The position numbers and the translations under genes were made by a program. Below the pieces are notes generated by a model, which ran no database searches, was not told the origin of the DNA, and saw only the letters and a program-made list of their open reading frames with translations. A stretch of 64,000 nt of DNA, from contig NZ_JBEPJZ010000001.1 of the NCBI RefSeq assembly GCF_040496035.1, forward strand, positions 1,426,001 to 1,490,000, given 5' to 3'. Shown piece after piece: positions 33,659 through 42,744 of this stretch. Position 1 is the first letter of the stretch; every line of letters begins with the position of its first letter. Source of the stretch: Agromyces sp. SYSU T00194 (lineage in GTDB: Bacteria > Actinomycetota > Actinomycetes > Actinomycetales > Microbacteriaceae).

Positions 33659-34546
33659 ATGCAGCAGGACGACCACGTGCAGCACGCCGACGCGACCGCC
33701 GGCGCCCCGGTGGCGGGTGTCGTCGCCCCGGCGCATCCGTCGCCCTGGTTCGTCGCGCTCGACGTCGACGGCACGATCCTGCACGAGGACGAGACGCTCG
33801 ACCTGAAGGTGACCGAGGCCGTGCTGCGGGCCCGCGACGACGGCCACGTCGTCACCCTCGCGACCGGGCGCTCGTGGGAGACCACGCGACCCATCCTCGA
33901 GCGCCTCGGCATCGCGCCCGAGTACGTGGTCTGCGCGAACGGCGCGCTCATCATGCGCCGTGACGATGGCCCCGAGGGGGAGCGCGACGGCGGCTGGCGA
34001 CGCGAGCACATCGAGACGTTCGACCCGGCCGACGTGCTGCGGCGCATCCGCGAGTACCTCCCGCAGGGCAGCTTCATGGTCGAGGACCCGACCGGCTTCC
34101 GCCTCTACACCGCGGGCATGGACGACTGGAACCTCGACAACGCACGCGAGGTCGACTTCGACGACCTGCTGCACACGCCCGCGACGCGCGTCGTCGTGAT
34201 CTCACCGGGGCACGACCTCGACGAGTTCCTCGCGATCGTCGAGCAGATGGGACTGCACCAGGTGAGCTACGCCATCGGCTGGACGGCCTGGCTCGACATC
34301 GCGCCCGAGGGCGTGAACAAGGCGACCGCCCTCGAGCGCGTGCGGCAGTGGATCGGCGTGCCGAGCGACCGGTTGCTCGCCGTGGGCGACGGGCGCAACG
34401 ACATCGAGATGTTCGAGTGGGCGGGCGCCGCGGGCCGTGCCGTGGCCATGGGCCAGGCCCCCGACGAGGTCAAGGCGGCGGCCACCGAGGTCACCGACGA
34501 CATCGACCACGACGGGGTCGTCGCCGCGCTCGACGCGCTGCCCTGA
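33659..34546 (+). CDS. HAD family hydrolase (Cof type, IIB cap)
   Basis: 295 residues. The start at 33659 is 9 nt after the serS stop, so the pair is probably an operon. HAD motif I is ALDVDGTIL (residues about 33-41), motif II is the Thr of TLATGRSW, motif III the Lys in GVNKATAL, and motif IV GDGRNDIEMFEWAG; a Cof-type cap lies between. It should dephosphorylate a small sugar or nucleotide phosphate in the cytoplasm. The true substrate is unknown. The first 25 residues are a weakly conserved lead, so a later start is possible. Confidence 0.9.
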   Translation: MQQDDHVQHADATAGAPVAGVVAPAHPSPWFVALDVDGTILHEDETLDLKVTEAVLRARDDGHVVTLATGRSWETTRPILERLGIAPEYVVCANGALIMRRDDGPEGERDGGWRREHIETFDPADVLRRIREYLPQGSFMVEDPTGFRLYTAGMDDWNLDNAREVDFDDLLHTPATRVVVISPGHDLDEFLAIVEQMGLHQVSYAIGWTAWLDIAPEGVNKATALERVRQWIGVPSDRLLAVGDGRNDIEMFEWAGAAGRAVAMGQAPDEVKAAATEVTDDIDHDGVVAALDALP

Positions 34547-34685
34547 GCGCTCGGCGAGGTTCCCCCGGCGCGACGGCGGCGCTCCCGGTGCACATGCCGT
34601 TCGAGGCATCCGACCGCCCTTCCCCCACAGCACCCGTTCAGCGCTCTCCCAGAGCGTGCTGACAGGCTCGCAACCTGCGTTCGAG

Positions 34686-34691
34686 TAGAAT
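34686..34691 (+). promoter_or_regulatory. -10 element (TAGAAT) of the tRNA-Ser(UGA) gene
   Basis: A near-consensus -10 lies 57 nt before the mature tRNA. A CTGACA at 34659-34664 is 21 nt upstream, too far for a standard -35. Confidence 0.45.
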
Positions 34692-34748
34692 CGGGCCGTT
34701 CGGGAGCGACGATGCCGCCGAGTGCGGCCGCGTCAGCGTGCCCGGCCG

Positions 34749-34833
34749 GGAGGGCTGTCCGAGCGGCCGATGGAGCTGGTCTTGAAAACCAGTGGGCAGC
34801 AATGCCTCGTGGGTTCGAATCCCACGCCCTCCG
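34749..34833 (+). tRNA. tRNA-Ser, anticodon TGA
   Basis: 85 nt class II tRNA. Acceptor arms are GGAGGGC and GCCCTCC. The anticodon arm CTGGT-CTTGAAA-ACCAG gives TGA, reading UCN codons including UCA. A long variable arm and the T arm GTGGG-TTCGAAT-CCCAC are present, with discriminator G. CCA follows in the DNA (34834-34836). Confidence 0.97.
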
Positions 34834-34877
34834 CCACGAGCAACGCGAACCGAGACAGGAGACCAGGAAGGAGTCGG

Positions 34878-36203
34878 GTGAACGAGGAGACCCACCCCAG
34901 CTCGCGCCGAGCTGCGAAGCACCCCACCGTCGCCCGCCACGGCCGCCTGAAGAAGTCGACCGCGTGGCGCACGGTGCTGAAGTTCACCGCGTCCGCGGCC
35001 GCCGTGCTCATGGTCTCGGGCGTCTCCGTCGCGGCCTACGCCGCCTGGGACCTCGCCGACACCGTGCAGCCGTCGGTGACCCTCGGCAACGAGGAGGTGC
35101 TCGAGGGCGTGCCCGACGTGGGCGCGATCGACGGCGGCGTGAACTTCCTGCTCGTCGGCAGCGACAGTCGCCAGGGCCAGGGCAACGGGTTCGGCGACCC
35201 GACCCTCGAGACCGCCGTGCTGAACGACGTCACGATGCTTCTCCACATCGCCGAGGACCACACGCACGCCTCGGTCATCAGCTTCCCCCGCGACATGCTC
35301 GTCGACCTCGTCGGGTGCACGAACCCCGAGACCGGTGAGGACCTCTGGGACCAGTACAACGTCAAGATCAACACCGCGCTCGCCTACGGCGGCATGGCCT
35401 GCGTCGTGAGCACGGTCGAGAACCTCACCGGCGTGACCATCCCGTTCGCGGGCGTCGTGCAGTTCCTCGGCGTCGCCGGGCTCTCCGAGGCCGTCGGCGG
35501 CGTGGAGGTCTGCGTCGCCGAGGCGATCGAGGACAACTACACGGGCATCTTCCTCGAGCCCGGCCTGCACACGCTGGAGGGCATCGAGGCGCTCCAGTTC
35601 CTCCGCACCCGTCACGGCGTCGGCGACGGCAGCGACCTCGGCCGCATCTCGAACCAGCAGGTCTTCCTCTCCGCGCTCGCGCGCACCCTCCAGAGCGACG
35701 GCACCTTCAACGACCCGGTCAAGCTGTTCAAGATCGCCAAGGCGGCGCTCGCCAACATGCAGCTCTCCGACAGCCTCACCGACCCCGTGCGCATGGTCTC
35801 CATCGCGAAGGCGATGAAGGACATCGACTTGGCGCAGCTCGCGTTCATCCAGTACCCGACGGGCTACACGGCCGACGGCGGTGCAGTCGTGCCGACCTCG
35901 TCGGCCGACATCGTGAACCTCGCGCTGCAGGAGGACCGGCCGGTCTCGTTCGACGAGAACCAGAACGAGGCGAGCTTCGCGTCGGCGAAGGACGACGCCG
36001 AGGAGACCGCGTCGCCTTCGCCGAGCGCCGAGGCCACCGAGGAGCCGGCCGAGACGTCGGCGCCCGAGGAGACGGCGGATGCCGGTGGCGACACCGCGAC
36101 CGCGTCGCCCGAGCCGACCGCCGAGGCGCTGCCGAGCGACGTCTACGGCCAGACGGCGGCCGACACGCGCTGCTCCGCGGGCCGCACGCTCGCCGACCAG
36201 TAG
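34878..36203 (+). CDS. LCP (LytR-CpsA-Psr) family cell-envelope transferase
   Basis: 441 residues from the GTG at 34878, with AAGGAG 4 nt before it (34868-34873). A basic N-terminus and one membrane segment (about 33-55) precede the extracellular LCP domain: NFLLVGSDSRQG, DVTMLLHI and SFPRDMLVDL carry the Asp/Arg residues that bind the polyprenyl pyrophosphate substrate. The last 80 residues are an acidic Ser/Pro/Thr/Glu-rich tail (about 360-425). It should attach glycopolymers such as teichoic acid or arabinogalactan-like chains to peptidoglycan. It sits between two tRNA-Ser genes. Confidence 0.93.
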   Translation: MNEETHPSSRRAAKHPTVARHGRLKKSTAWRTVLKFTASAAAVLMVSGVSVAAYAAWDLADTVQPSVTLGNEEVLEGVPDVGAIDGGVNFLLVGSDSRQGQGNGFGDPTLETAVLNDVTMLLHIAEDHTHASVISFPRDMLVDLVGCTNPETGEDLWDQYNVKINTALAYGGMACVVSTVENLTGVTIPFAGVVQFLGVAGLSEAVGGVEVCVAEAIEDNYTGIFLEPGLHTLEGIEALQFLRTRHGVGDGSDLGRISNQQVFLSALARTLQSDGTFNDPVKLFKIAKAALANMQLSDSLTDPVRMVSIAKAMKDIDLAQLAFIQYPTGYTADGGAVVPTSSADIVNLALQEDRPVSFDENQNEASFASAKDDAEETASPSPSAEATEEPAETSAPEETADAGGDTATASPEPTAEALPSDVYGQTAADTRCSAGRTLADQ

Positions 36204-36266
36204 CATCCGCCCGCCCTCGTCCGGGGTGCCGGTGGCCTCGAATCGTCGCCCGGGGGCATGTGCGGT

Positions 36267-36272
36267 TATGAT
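36267..36272 (+). promoter_or_regulatory. -10 element (TATGAT) of the tRNA-Ser(GCU) gene
   Basis: A near-consensus -10, 31 nt before the mature tRNA. No convincing -35 is seen. Confidence 0.45.
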
Positions 36273-36303
36273 GTCAGGCGTGCGTCGCGCGAGCGGCGCA
36301 CGA

Positions 36304-36392
36304 GGAGACGTCGCATAGTCCGGTCGAGTGCACCACCCTGCTAAGGTGGAGTCCCCGTATGGGGACCGCGGGTTCAAATCCCGCCGTCTCCG
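36304..36392 (+). tRNA. tRNA-Ser, anticodon GCT
   Basis: 89 nt class II tRNA with acceptor arms GGAGACG and CGTCTCC. The anticodon arm CCACC-CTGCTAA-GGTGG gives GCT, reading AGC and AGU. The long variable arm and T arm GCGGG-TTCAAAT-CCCGC are complete. CCA is not encoded. Confidence 0.97.
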
Positions 36393-36400
36393 CGCAACTC

Positions 36401-36424
36401 GAAGCCCCTCCTCGGAGGGGCTTC
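36401..36424 (+). terminator. Terminator of tRNA-Ser(GCU)
   Basis: GAAGCCCCTCC and its complement form a hairpin of at least 10 bp, starting 8 nt after the tRNA end. Confidence 0.8.
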
Positions 36425-36450
36425 GCGCATGTGCGGGGGAGGATGGACGC

Positions 36451-37548
36451 ATGCGGAAGCGGCGTAGCGGAGACGTGGGTGGCCGGTCCGCCGCCGTGAT
36501 CCTGCTCGCCGTGGGGCTGGTGAGCGGATGCTCCGCCGAACCGGCGACCGCACCCGACGGCGGCTCCACGCCCGTGCCAGGTCCGGCCGTCGGTCGGCCG
36601 ACGGACGTCGTCACGGGCCTGGCCGCGCCCTGGTCGGTCGCGTTCCTCGCCGACGGGACACCGCTCGTCAGCGAGCGCGACTCGGGCCGCATCCTCGAAC
36701 TCGATGCCGAGGGGGCCGCGCGCGAGGTCGGCGTCGTCGCCGGCATCCGCTCGTCCGGCGAGGCGGGCCTGCTCGGGCTCGCGGTCGACAGGGCCGGTCG
36801 CCTCTACGCGTACTCGACCGGGCCGTCGGGCAACCGCATCCAGCGGTACCTGCTCGCAGGTGCTCCGGGCGCGCTGTCCTTGGGCGCACCCGAGACGATC
36901 CTCGACGGCATCCCCGCTGCGGGATTCCATGACGGCGGACGCATCGCATTCGGCCCCGACGGCATGCTCTACGCGACCACCGGCGACGCGGGTGATCGCC
37001 CCGCCGCCCAGGACCTCGGCTCGCTGGCGGGCAAGATCCTGCGGATGACCCCGGACGGCGCGGTGCCCGACGACAACCCGTTCGACGGCTCGCTCGTCTA
37101 CAGCCTCGGGCACCGCAACGTGCAGGGCCTCGCGTGGGCCGAGGACGGCACGATGTTCGCGTCGGAGTTCGGGCAGGACACGTGGGACGAGCTGAACGTG
37201 ATCGTGCCGGGCGGGAACTACGGCTGGCCCGAGGTCGAGGGCGCGGGCGGCGGCGACGGGTTCATCGACCCCGTGCAGCAGTGGAACCCCGACGACGCGA
37301 GCCCGAGCGGCATCGCTCGCGTGGGCGACATGCTGTACGTCGCCAACCTGCGCGGGCAGGTGCTGCGGGCCGTTCCCGTCCCCACCCCCTCGGCCCGCAC
37401 AGACCTCCTGGCCGGGGAGTACGGTCGCCTCCGCGACGCCGTGGCGGCGCCCGACGGGTCGCTGTGGGTGCTGACCAACAACACCGACGGTCGCGGTTCC
37501 CCGCGCGAGGGCGACGACCGCATCCTGCGCATCGACGTCGGGCCCTGA
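36451..37548 (+). CDS. PQQ-dependent glucose/sorbosone dehydrogenase-like lipoprotein
   Basis: 365 residues. The lipoprotein signal ends LVSGC with Cys27, so it is anchored outside the membrane. The mature part is a six-bladed beta-propeller of the GSDH family: AAPWSVAFLADG, HDGGRIAFGPDGMLYATTGD, GKILRMTPDG and LGHRNVQGLAW are the repeating signatures. Soluble members use PQQ and Ca to oxidise aldoses. I see no PQQ synthesis genes here. GAGGAT (36439-36444) ends 6 nt before the ATG, the leaderless pattern. Confidence 0.9.
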   Translation: MRKRRSGDVGGRSAAVILLAVGLVSGCSAEPATAPDGGSTPVPGPAVGRPTDVVTGLAAPWSVAFLADGTPLVSERDSGRILELDAEGAAREVGVVAGIRSSGEAGLLGLAVDRAGRLYAYSTGPSGNRIQRYLLAGAPGALSLGAPETILDGIPAAGFHDGGRIAFGPDGMLYATTGDAGDRPAAQDLGSLAGKILRMTPDGAVPDDNPFDGSLVYSLGHRNVQGLAWAEDGTMFASEFGQDTWDELNVIVPGGNYGWPEVEGAGGGDGFIDPVQQWNPDDASPSGIARVGDMLYVANLRGQVLRAVPVPTPSARTDLLAGEYGRLRDAVAAPDGSLWVLTNNTDGRGSPREGDDRILRIDVGP

Positions 37549-37660
37549 CCCGATCGGCACCGGCCCGGCCGCCGGATCCGCCGTGCTCAGCCGTCCGTGC
37601 CCGCGCTGCCTGCCCGACCGGCTGCTCGCGCGCGCGTCGGGCTGAGGCGCCGAGCGGCGG

Positions 37661-38317
37661 TCACGGCTCCACGGTGCGCGTCACGATCTCGCGCACCGCG
37701 GCGGCCGCGTCGCCGGGGCGCCCGGCGGCGACCGCACGTGCGGCGGCCGCGTGCAGGGCGACGTCGTGGGGGTCGGGGTGCGCCACGTGACCGGCACGGT
37801 CCTCGAGCGCCTCGTCGACGACCGCGCCGAGCCGCTGGAACATGCGGTTGCCCGACAGGCGCAGCAGCGCGCGGTGGAAGGCGAGGTCGACGTCGAGGAA
37901 CTCGGCCGGGTGCTCCGCCACGGCGAGGCGGTCCGCCAGGTGCAGGAGCGCGGATGCCTCGGGGCCGGCCGCGCGCCGAGCTGCAGCTTCCGCCGCCGAG
38001 GGCTCGACCGAGAGCCGCACGGCGACCAGTTCCGACCGCTGCGCCGCTCGCCCTGCGGCGCCGGACGCGAGCCGCCAGCGGATGACCCGCGCATCCAGCA
38101 CGTTCCAACGCGGAGACGGCAGCACCCGCAGCCCGACCCGCTGCCGGGCCTCGAGCAGATCGAGCGAGACCAGCACCCGCACGGCCTCGCGCACGATGCT
38201 GCGCGACACGTCGTGCTCGGCCACGAGGGTCTCTACGGTCAGCACCGACCCGGCCGCCAGTCGCCCGTCGACGATGCGTCGGCCGGTGTCGTCGAGCACC
38301 CGGTCGAAGGCGGTCAC
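37661..38317 (-). CDS. GntR family transcriptional regulator, FCD (FadR) type
   Basis: 218 residues from a GTG. The N-terminal winged HTH (LVAEHDVSRSIVREAVRVLVSL) is followed by an all-helical FCD ligand domain with likely metal ligands (DVDLAFHRALLRLSGN). Such regulators usually sense sugar acids or other carboxylates. It starts 10 nt after the SDR gene on the same strand, with AGCAGGA before it, so the two form an operon divergent from two more SDR genes. It probably controls this cluster. The ligand is unknown. Confidence 0.88.
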   Translation of the reverse strand: MTAFDRVLDDTGRRIVDGRLAAGSVLTVETLVAEHDVSRSIVREAVRVLVSLDLLEARQRVGLRVLPSPRWNVLDARVIRWRLASGAAGRAAQRSELVAVRLSVEPSAAEAAARRAAGPEASALLHLADRLAVAEHPAEFLDVDLAFHRALLRLSGNRMFQRLGAVVDEALEDRAGHVAHPDPHDVALHAAAARAVAAGRPGDAAAAVREIVTRTVEP

Positions 38318-38327
38318 CGTGTCCTGC

Positions 38328-39053
38328 TCATGCGGCCGCCGCGTTCGGGCTGATCACGAGCTCGTCGATGCGCACGTGCGCGGGGGAGTCGAGCACGAAC
38401 ATGACGGCGCGGGCGATGTCGCCGGGCGTGAGCATGCGGGTGCGCGCGTCGGCGTCGGGCACGATCGGGCGCTGGTCGAGGAAGTCGGTCGCGACGTCGC
38501 CCGGGCAGAGGTGGCACGCCTGCACGCCGTGCTCGGCCTCCTCCGAGTTGAGCGTGCGGCAGAGCGATCCGACGGCGGTCTTGCTCGCGCTGTACGCGAC
38601 GCCGGCGAGCGGCGCGTGCTGCCAGCCGGCGACGGACGAGATCGCGACGATCCGGCCCCTGCTGCTGCGCAGCGACGGCAGGGCGGCGTCGACGACGGAT
38701 GCGACGCCGGTGAGGTTCGTCGCGACGACGGACTCGAACTCGGCGATCGACTGGTCGCCCCAGGCGCGCTGCGGCACGTTGCGTCCGGCCGACAGGACGA
38801 GCCCGTCGATGCGACCGAAGCGTTCGAGCACGGCGTCGCGTGCGGCGCCGACGCCCGCGGCGTCGGTCACGTCGAGCGGCAGCGCGACCGCCGCCGCCCC
38901 CGTGGCCGAGAGCGCCGCTGCGGCCGTCTCGAGCTCGTCGATGCGCCGCCCGCTGATCGCCACCGACCACCCGGCCGCCGCCGCGCGCTCCGCCGTCGCG
39001 CGGCCCATGCCGCTGCCGCCGCCCGTGATCCAGAGCACCTTCGCCGAGTCCAT
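38328..39053 (-). CDS. SDR family oxidoreductase
   Basis: 241 residues. The NAD(P)-binding TGGGSGMGRA motif, LVLSAGRN in place of NNAG, the Ser of AISSVAG and YSASK (Tyr/Lys) are in order, so it should be active. Specificity is unknown. TACTAT (39065-39060 on the minus strand) ends 6 nt before the ATG, so a leaderless transcript is likely. This AT-rich box overlaps a possible TATGCT on the plus strand, so the two divergent units may share a control site. Confidence 0.9.
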   Translation of the reverse strand: MDSAKVLWITGGGSGMGRATAERAAAAGWSVAISGRRIDELETAAAALSATGAAAVALPLDVTDAAGVGAARDAVLERFGRIDGLVLSAGRNVPQRAWGDQSIAEFESVVATNLTGVASVVDAALPSLRSSRGRIVAISSVAGWQHAPLAGVAYSASKTAVGSLCRTLNSEEAEHGVQACHLCPGDVATDFLDQRPIVPDADARTRMLTPGDIARAVMFVLDSPAHVRIDELVISPNAAAA

Positions 39054-39059
39054 GGCTCA

Positions 39060-39069
39060 ATAGTATGCT
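39060..39069. promoter_or_regulatory. Overlapping divergent -10 boxes
   Basis: An AT-rich stretch ATAGTATGCT holds TACTAT for the minus-strand SDR gene and TATGCT for the plus-strand pair. No -35 is clear for either. It is a likely target of the GntR regulator of this cluster, by position only. Confidence 0.4.
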
Positions 39070-39118
39070 TTTTATGACGTGGCCGCAGCCCGCAGCCCGC
39101 CGTTCGAGGAGGAACCGC

Positions 39119-39913
39119 ATGCACCTGGACCTGACCGACCGCGTCGTCCTGGTCACCGGGGGAGGTCGCGGCATCGGCCGCGTGATCGCCGAGACGTTCG
39201 CGGGCGAGGGGGCACGGGTCGTCGTCGTCGACCTCGCGAAGGTGCCCGGCGAGCCCGCGTTCGACTCCATCGCCGCCGACATCACCGACACCGCCCAGGT
39301 CCGCTCCGCCGTCGCGGAGGTCGTGCGCCGCCACGGTCGCATCGACGTGCTCGTGAACAACGCCGGCATCAACGTCGAGGGCCGTGTGGAGGAGCTCGAC
39401 GACGACGCCTGGCAGCGCTGCATGGACGTGAACGTCGGCGGCACGTTCCGCATGTCCCGCGAGGTGGCGCCGGTCATGCGGGCGCAGGGCAGTGGTCGCA
39501 TCCTGAACGCCGCGTCCTTCGCGGCGATCATCCCGAGCGTCGGCAGCGCCGCGTACGCGGCCTCGAAGGCAGCCGTCGTGCAGTTCACCCGGGTGCTCGC
39601 CAGCGAGCTCGGGCCGTGGAACGTGACGGTGAACGCGTACGCCCCCGGCATGATCCCGACCGCGATGAACGGGTTCGCCGCCCTCGACGGCGACGCTCGC
39701 GAGCGCACGCTCGACCAGCTCTCGATCCGCCGCTGGGGCGAGCCGGAGGACATCGCGCGCCTGCTCGTCTTCCTCGCGAGCGACGAGGCCGGCTACATCA
39801 CGGGCACGCTGGTCGACACGAGCGGCGGCAAGTTCGCGACCCAGTCGCCCGGTCGCGCGTACGATGCGGCAGCGGGGGGCTCGCACGACGCGCACGCACC
39901 ACGGAAGGACTGA
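39119..39913 (+). CDS. SDR family oxidoreductase (3-oxoacyl-ACP reductase/dehydrogenase-like)
   Basis: 264 residues. ATG at 39119 has GAGGAGGA upstream. TGGGRGIGRV, LVNNAGIN, the Ser of NAASFAA and YAASK are all present, a classical SDR active site. Cosubstrate preference is probably NAD(H), as Asp is at the end of the second strand (VVVVDLAK). It is the first of two plus-strand SDR genes with a 4-nt gap between them, so they are cotranscribed. It likely takes part with the two other SDRs in oxidation of a sugar or sugar acid. That role is an inference from context. Confidence 0.9.
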   Translation: MHLDLTDRVVLVTGGGRGIGRVIAETFAGEGARVVVVDLAKVPGEPAFDSIAADITDTAQVRSAVAEVVRRHGRIDVLVNNAGINVEGRVEELDDDAWQRCMDVNVGGTFRMSREVAPVMRAQGSGRILNAASFAAIIPSVGSAAYAASKAAVVQFTRVLASELGPWNVTVNAYAPGMIPTAMNGFAALDGDARERTLDQLSIRRWGEPEDIARLLVFLASDEAGYITGTLVDTSGGKFATQSPGRAYDAAAGGSHDAHAPRKD

Positions 39914-39917
39914 CCTC

Positions 39918-40640
39918 ATGGATCTCGGACTCGCGGGGCGCGTCGCGCTCATCTCCGGCGGCAGCGGCTACGTCGGGCGCGCGGTCGCCGCGGCGCTCCG
40001 CGACGAGGGAGCGGTGGTCGTGCTCGCCGGTCGCGACGAGGACCGCCTCGAGCGCGCGGTCGGCGACCTCGACGCCGGCACCGACCGGGTCAGCGCCGTC
40101 ACCATGGACACCCGCGACGAGGCATCCGTCGCCGCCGCCATCGCCGTCGTCGTCGGCGAGCACGGCCGCCTCGACATCCTCGTGAACACCGCCGCGCCGC
40201 CCGCCGGCACGCTCGACCCCGCGCGCGACCACGACGCCGCGCAGGTGCTCGACGCGATCGACGGCAAGGCGATGGGGTACCTGCGCACGACGGATGCCGC
40301 GCTGCCGCACCTGCGCGCCGCCGGCTGGGGGCGCGTCGTGCAGGTGAGCGGCCAGAACGCGCAGTTCACGGCATCCGTCACCTCGAGCGCACGCAACGCG
40401 GTGGTCTCGGTCGCGTCGAAGTCGATCGCCGACGAGCTCGTCGGCACCGGGGTCACCGTGAACGTCATCGACCCGGGGGCGATCACGGACACGCCGTCGA
40501 GTGAGGTGCGTCCGGCGCGAGCGGGCGAGTCGACCCCGCAGCAGGTCGCGGCCGCGGTCGTGTTCCTCGCGTCGGAGCAGGCGGCGGCGATCTCCGGGGT
40601 CTCGCTCGCGGTGGGGCACCGGGCGCTGGGCGTGCAGTAG
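39918..40640 (+). CDS. SDR family protein with degenerate active site
   Basis: 240 residues. The start has GGAAGGA upstream. The nucleotide-binding SGGSGYVGRA and the LVNTAAPP region keep the SDR fold. The Y-x-x-x-K pair is not found where expected: the segment is TSSARNAVV, so aligning it to YSASKTAV puts Thr for Tyr and Arg for Lys. Either it has an altered mechanism or it is a non-catalytic partner of the SDR coded 4 nt upstream. The C-terminal half is otherwise normal (VIDPGAITDTP). Confidence 0.85.
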   Translation: MDLGLAGRVALISGGSGYVGRAVAAALRDEGAVVVLAGRDEDRLERAVGDLDAGTDRVSAVTMDTRDEASVAAAIAVVVGEHGRLDILVNTAAPPAGTLDPARDHDAAQVLDAIDGKAMGYLRTTDAALPHLRAAGWGRVVQVSGQNAQFTASVTSSARNAVVSVASKSIADELVGTGVTVNVIDPGAITDTPSSEVRPARAGESTPQQVAAAVVFLASEQAAAISGVSLAVGHRALGVQ

Positions 40641-40686
40641 GTCGCAGGACCCACTCGCCTCCGGCAGGCGCAGTACGCTCAGAGCC

Positions 40687-41427
40687 ATGGAACCCCGGGG
40701 GGAGTTCGATGCGGCCGGTGAGGCCGCCGAGGCGGTCGAGCCCGCCGGGCCCATCGCGCCGGTGCGACCAGCGCCCGGACGGCTCGCCGTCGCGGCGCCG
40801 TACCTCCGCCTCGCCGCGTGGTTCCAGTTCGCATGGCTCGCCTGCGCGCTCGCCGCCTCGTGGGCGGGTGCGCCCGTCCACCTCGGCCTCATCGCGCTGC
40901 TCATCCCGGTGCTCTGGGTGCCCGCGGCGCTCGCCGCGTTCGCGGACTTCCCGCTGCCGACCGCGGTGCAGGTGCATTACGGGGTGTTCCTGACCGCCGC
41001 GCCCGTGCTCGGCAGCGCCCTCCTCGTCTACGGGCTCGTCCCGGGCTGGGACAAGCTCACGCACCTCGACTCGGGCGTGCTGCTCGCGTGGCTCGGCCTG
41101 TTCGCCGTGGCGCGCGCCGAAGCGCAGATGGATGCGGCCGCGCCGCGCTGGGTCGTGTACGCGGCGGCGATCGTGACGCCGCTCGCATTCGCCGCGACCT
41201 GGGAGATCGGCGAGTTCCTGACCGACGCGCTGCTCGGCACGCAGTCGCAGCTCGGGCTGTCGGACACCGTTGAGGACATGCTCGCTGCGGGCATCGGCGC
41301 GCTGCTCGGCATCCTGCTCGTGCTGCTCACGAAATGGCCCCGCAGCGTCCTGCCGCGCACCCTCGCCGCCGAGGCGCGCCGCGGGTCCGCCCGGCGACGC
41401 GCCCGCGCCCGCCTGCTGCGTCGCTGA
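40687..41427 (+). CDS. Multi-pass membrane protein of unknown function (DUF2238-like)
   Basis: 246 residues; six or so membrane segments from residue 40 to 225 and a basic C-terminal tail ([17 protein letters not shown]). Conserved-looking polar motifs inside the membrane part are [10 protein letters not shown] and WEIGEFLTD, then [16 protein letters not shown]. These resemble the DUF2238 pattern, but I am not sure. TACGCT (40674-40679) ends 7 nt before the ATG, which suggests a leaderless mRNA. It converges on the ROK regulator gene. Confidence 0.8.
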   Translation: MEPRGEFDAAGEAAEAVEPAGPIAPVRPAPGRLAVAAPYLRLAAWFQFAWLACALAASWAGAPVHLGLIALLIPVLWVPAALAAFADFPLPTAVQVHYGVFLTAAPVLGSALLVYGLVPGWDKLTHLDSGVLLAWLGLFAVARAEAQMDAAAPRWVVYAAAIVTPLAFAATWEIGEFLTDALLGTQSQLGLSDTVEDMLAAGIGALLGILLVLLTKWPRSVLPRTLAAEARRGSARRRARARLLRR

Positions 41428-41491
41428 CGCGCGCGCCGCCTGCCCCGGCCCCTCCCGCCGCCCCGCCGCCCCGCCGCGGCGGAGCGCGCGG

Positions 41492-42682
41492 TCAGCCCGC
41501 CGCGCCCGCGGGGTCGCCGAGCACCGTCTCGAACGCGATCTCGGCCGCGCCGATGGCGAGGATGTCGACGCCGAGCGCCGGCCGGTCGAGGCGCACGGCG
41601 TCCGCAGACGCGGCGAGCGCGGTCCGCGCGAGTGCCCCGCGCAGTTCGTCGGCCGCCGCGTCCAGCAGCACGCCGAGGAACCCGCCGAGCAGCACCAGGC
41701 TCGGGTCGAAGAGGTTGACGGCGTTGCCGAGCGCGGTGCCGAGCGCCTCGGCCTGGGCGCGCAGTTCGCCCGCGAGTGCCGTCGAGGGGCCGGCGGCCAC
41801 CGCCGCCTCGAGGCGAGCCAGCGGGGTGTGGCGCGAGTCGTCGTCGCGCGAGGCGTGGGCCCCGAGGTGCGCGAGCAGCGCGTCCCGGCGCACGAGCGCC
41901 TCCAGCGTGCCGGCGAGCCCGGCCGAGTCGCGGGCCGGCGCGTCGCCGATGCGCATGTGCCCCAGCTCGCCCGCGTAGCCGATCGCGCCGCCGAGCGGGC
42001 GCCCGCCCGAGACCACGCCGGCGCCGATGCCGCTCGCACCGCCGTTCACGTACACGAGGTCGTCGACCCCGCGACCGGCGCCGAACACGCGCTCGGCCTG
42101 CGCCCCGAGGCGGGCGTCGTTGGCGGCCGACGCGGGCAGCCCGGTCGCAGCGCCGAGCATCTCGGCGAGCGGTGCGTCGCGCCAGCCGAGGTGCGGGGCG
42201 TGCCGCACGAGTCCGTCGTCCCGGCGCACCAGCCCGGGCACGGCAGCGCCGATCGCCGTCACCCGCGTGCCCGCGAACCCCCGGCCCCAGTCGTCCAGCT
42301 GCAACCGCACCACCGCTGCGACGTCCTCCGGGGTCGGCAGGGCGATCGGATGCCGCGCGCGGCCGAGCACCGCGCCACCGAGCCCGACCAGCGCGAGCTC
42401 GACGGCGTCGATCTCGGGGTTCACGGCGAGCGCGGCCACGTCCTCGCGCGGCACGACCGTGGGGGAGGGGCGGCCCACGCGGGCGGTGGCGGCGGGCTCG
42501 CGTTCGGTCACGAGCCCGAGCTCGACGAGCTCGCCCACCAGGGCGGCGACCGTCGAGCGGTTGAGGCCGGTGTCGCGCGTGAGCTGCGAGCGCGGCAGGC
42601 CGCCGCCGTGGTGCACCAGCCGCAGCACGGTCGCGAGGTTGTGCCGACGCACCGCCTCGAGGTTGTTGCCGCGCACCGTCAT
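41492..42682 (-). CDS. ROK family transcriptional repressor (XylR-type)
   Basis: 396 residues from the ATG at 42682. An N-terminal winged HTH (about 8-70, [29 protein letters not shown]) precedes the ROK sugar-kinase fold, with [18 protein letters not shown] as nucleotide/sugar loop. The usual four zinc ligands (a His and CxCGxxGC) are not there; the region reads [10 protein letters not shown], so zinc is probably not bound as in the classic ROK group. It is divergent from xylA and should repress xylAB until xylose is present. Confidence 0.9.
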   Translation of the reverse strand: MTVRGNNLEAVRRHNLATVLRLVHHGGGLPRSQLTRDTGLNRSTVAALVGELVELGLVTEREPAATARVGRPSPTVVPREDVAALAVNPEIDAVELALVGLGGAVLGRARHPIALPTPEDVAAVVRLQLDDWGRGFAGTRVTAIGAAVPGLVRRDDGLVRHAPHLGWRDAPLAEMLGAATGLPASAANDARLGAQAERVFGAGRGVDDLVYVNGGASGIGAGVVSGGRPLGGAIGYAGELGHMRIGDAPARDSAGLAGTLEALVRRDALLAHLGAHASRDDDSRHTPLARLEAAVAAGPSTALAGELRAQAEALGTALGNAVNLFDPSLVLLGGFLGVLLDAAADELRGALARTALAASADAVRLDRPALGVDILAIGAAEIAFETVLGDPAGAAG

Positions 42683-42715
42683 CCCGCCATTCTGGCCGCC
42701 GCCGATCCGGCGCCC

Positions 42716-42744
42716 TTGCACCACGACCCTATCCAGGTTATGTT
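42716..42744 (+). promoter_or_regulatory. Promoter of xylAB
   Basis: TTGCAC (42716-42721) and TATGTT (42739-42744) are 17 nt apart, placing the start near 42751, 40 nt before xylA. Confidence 0.65.
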
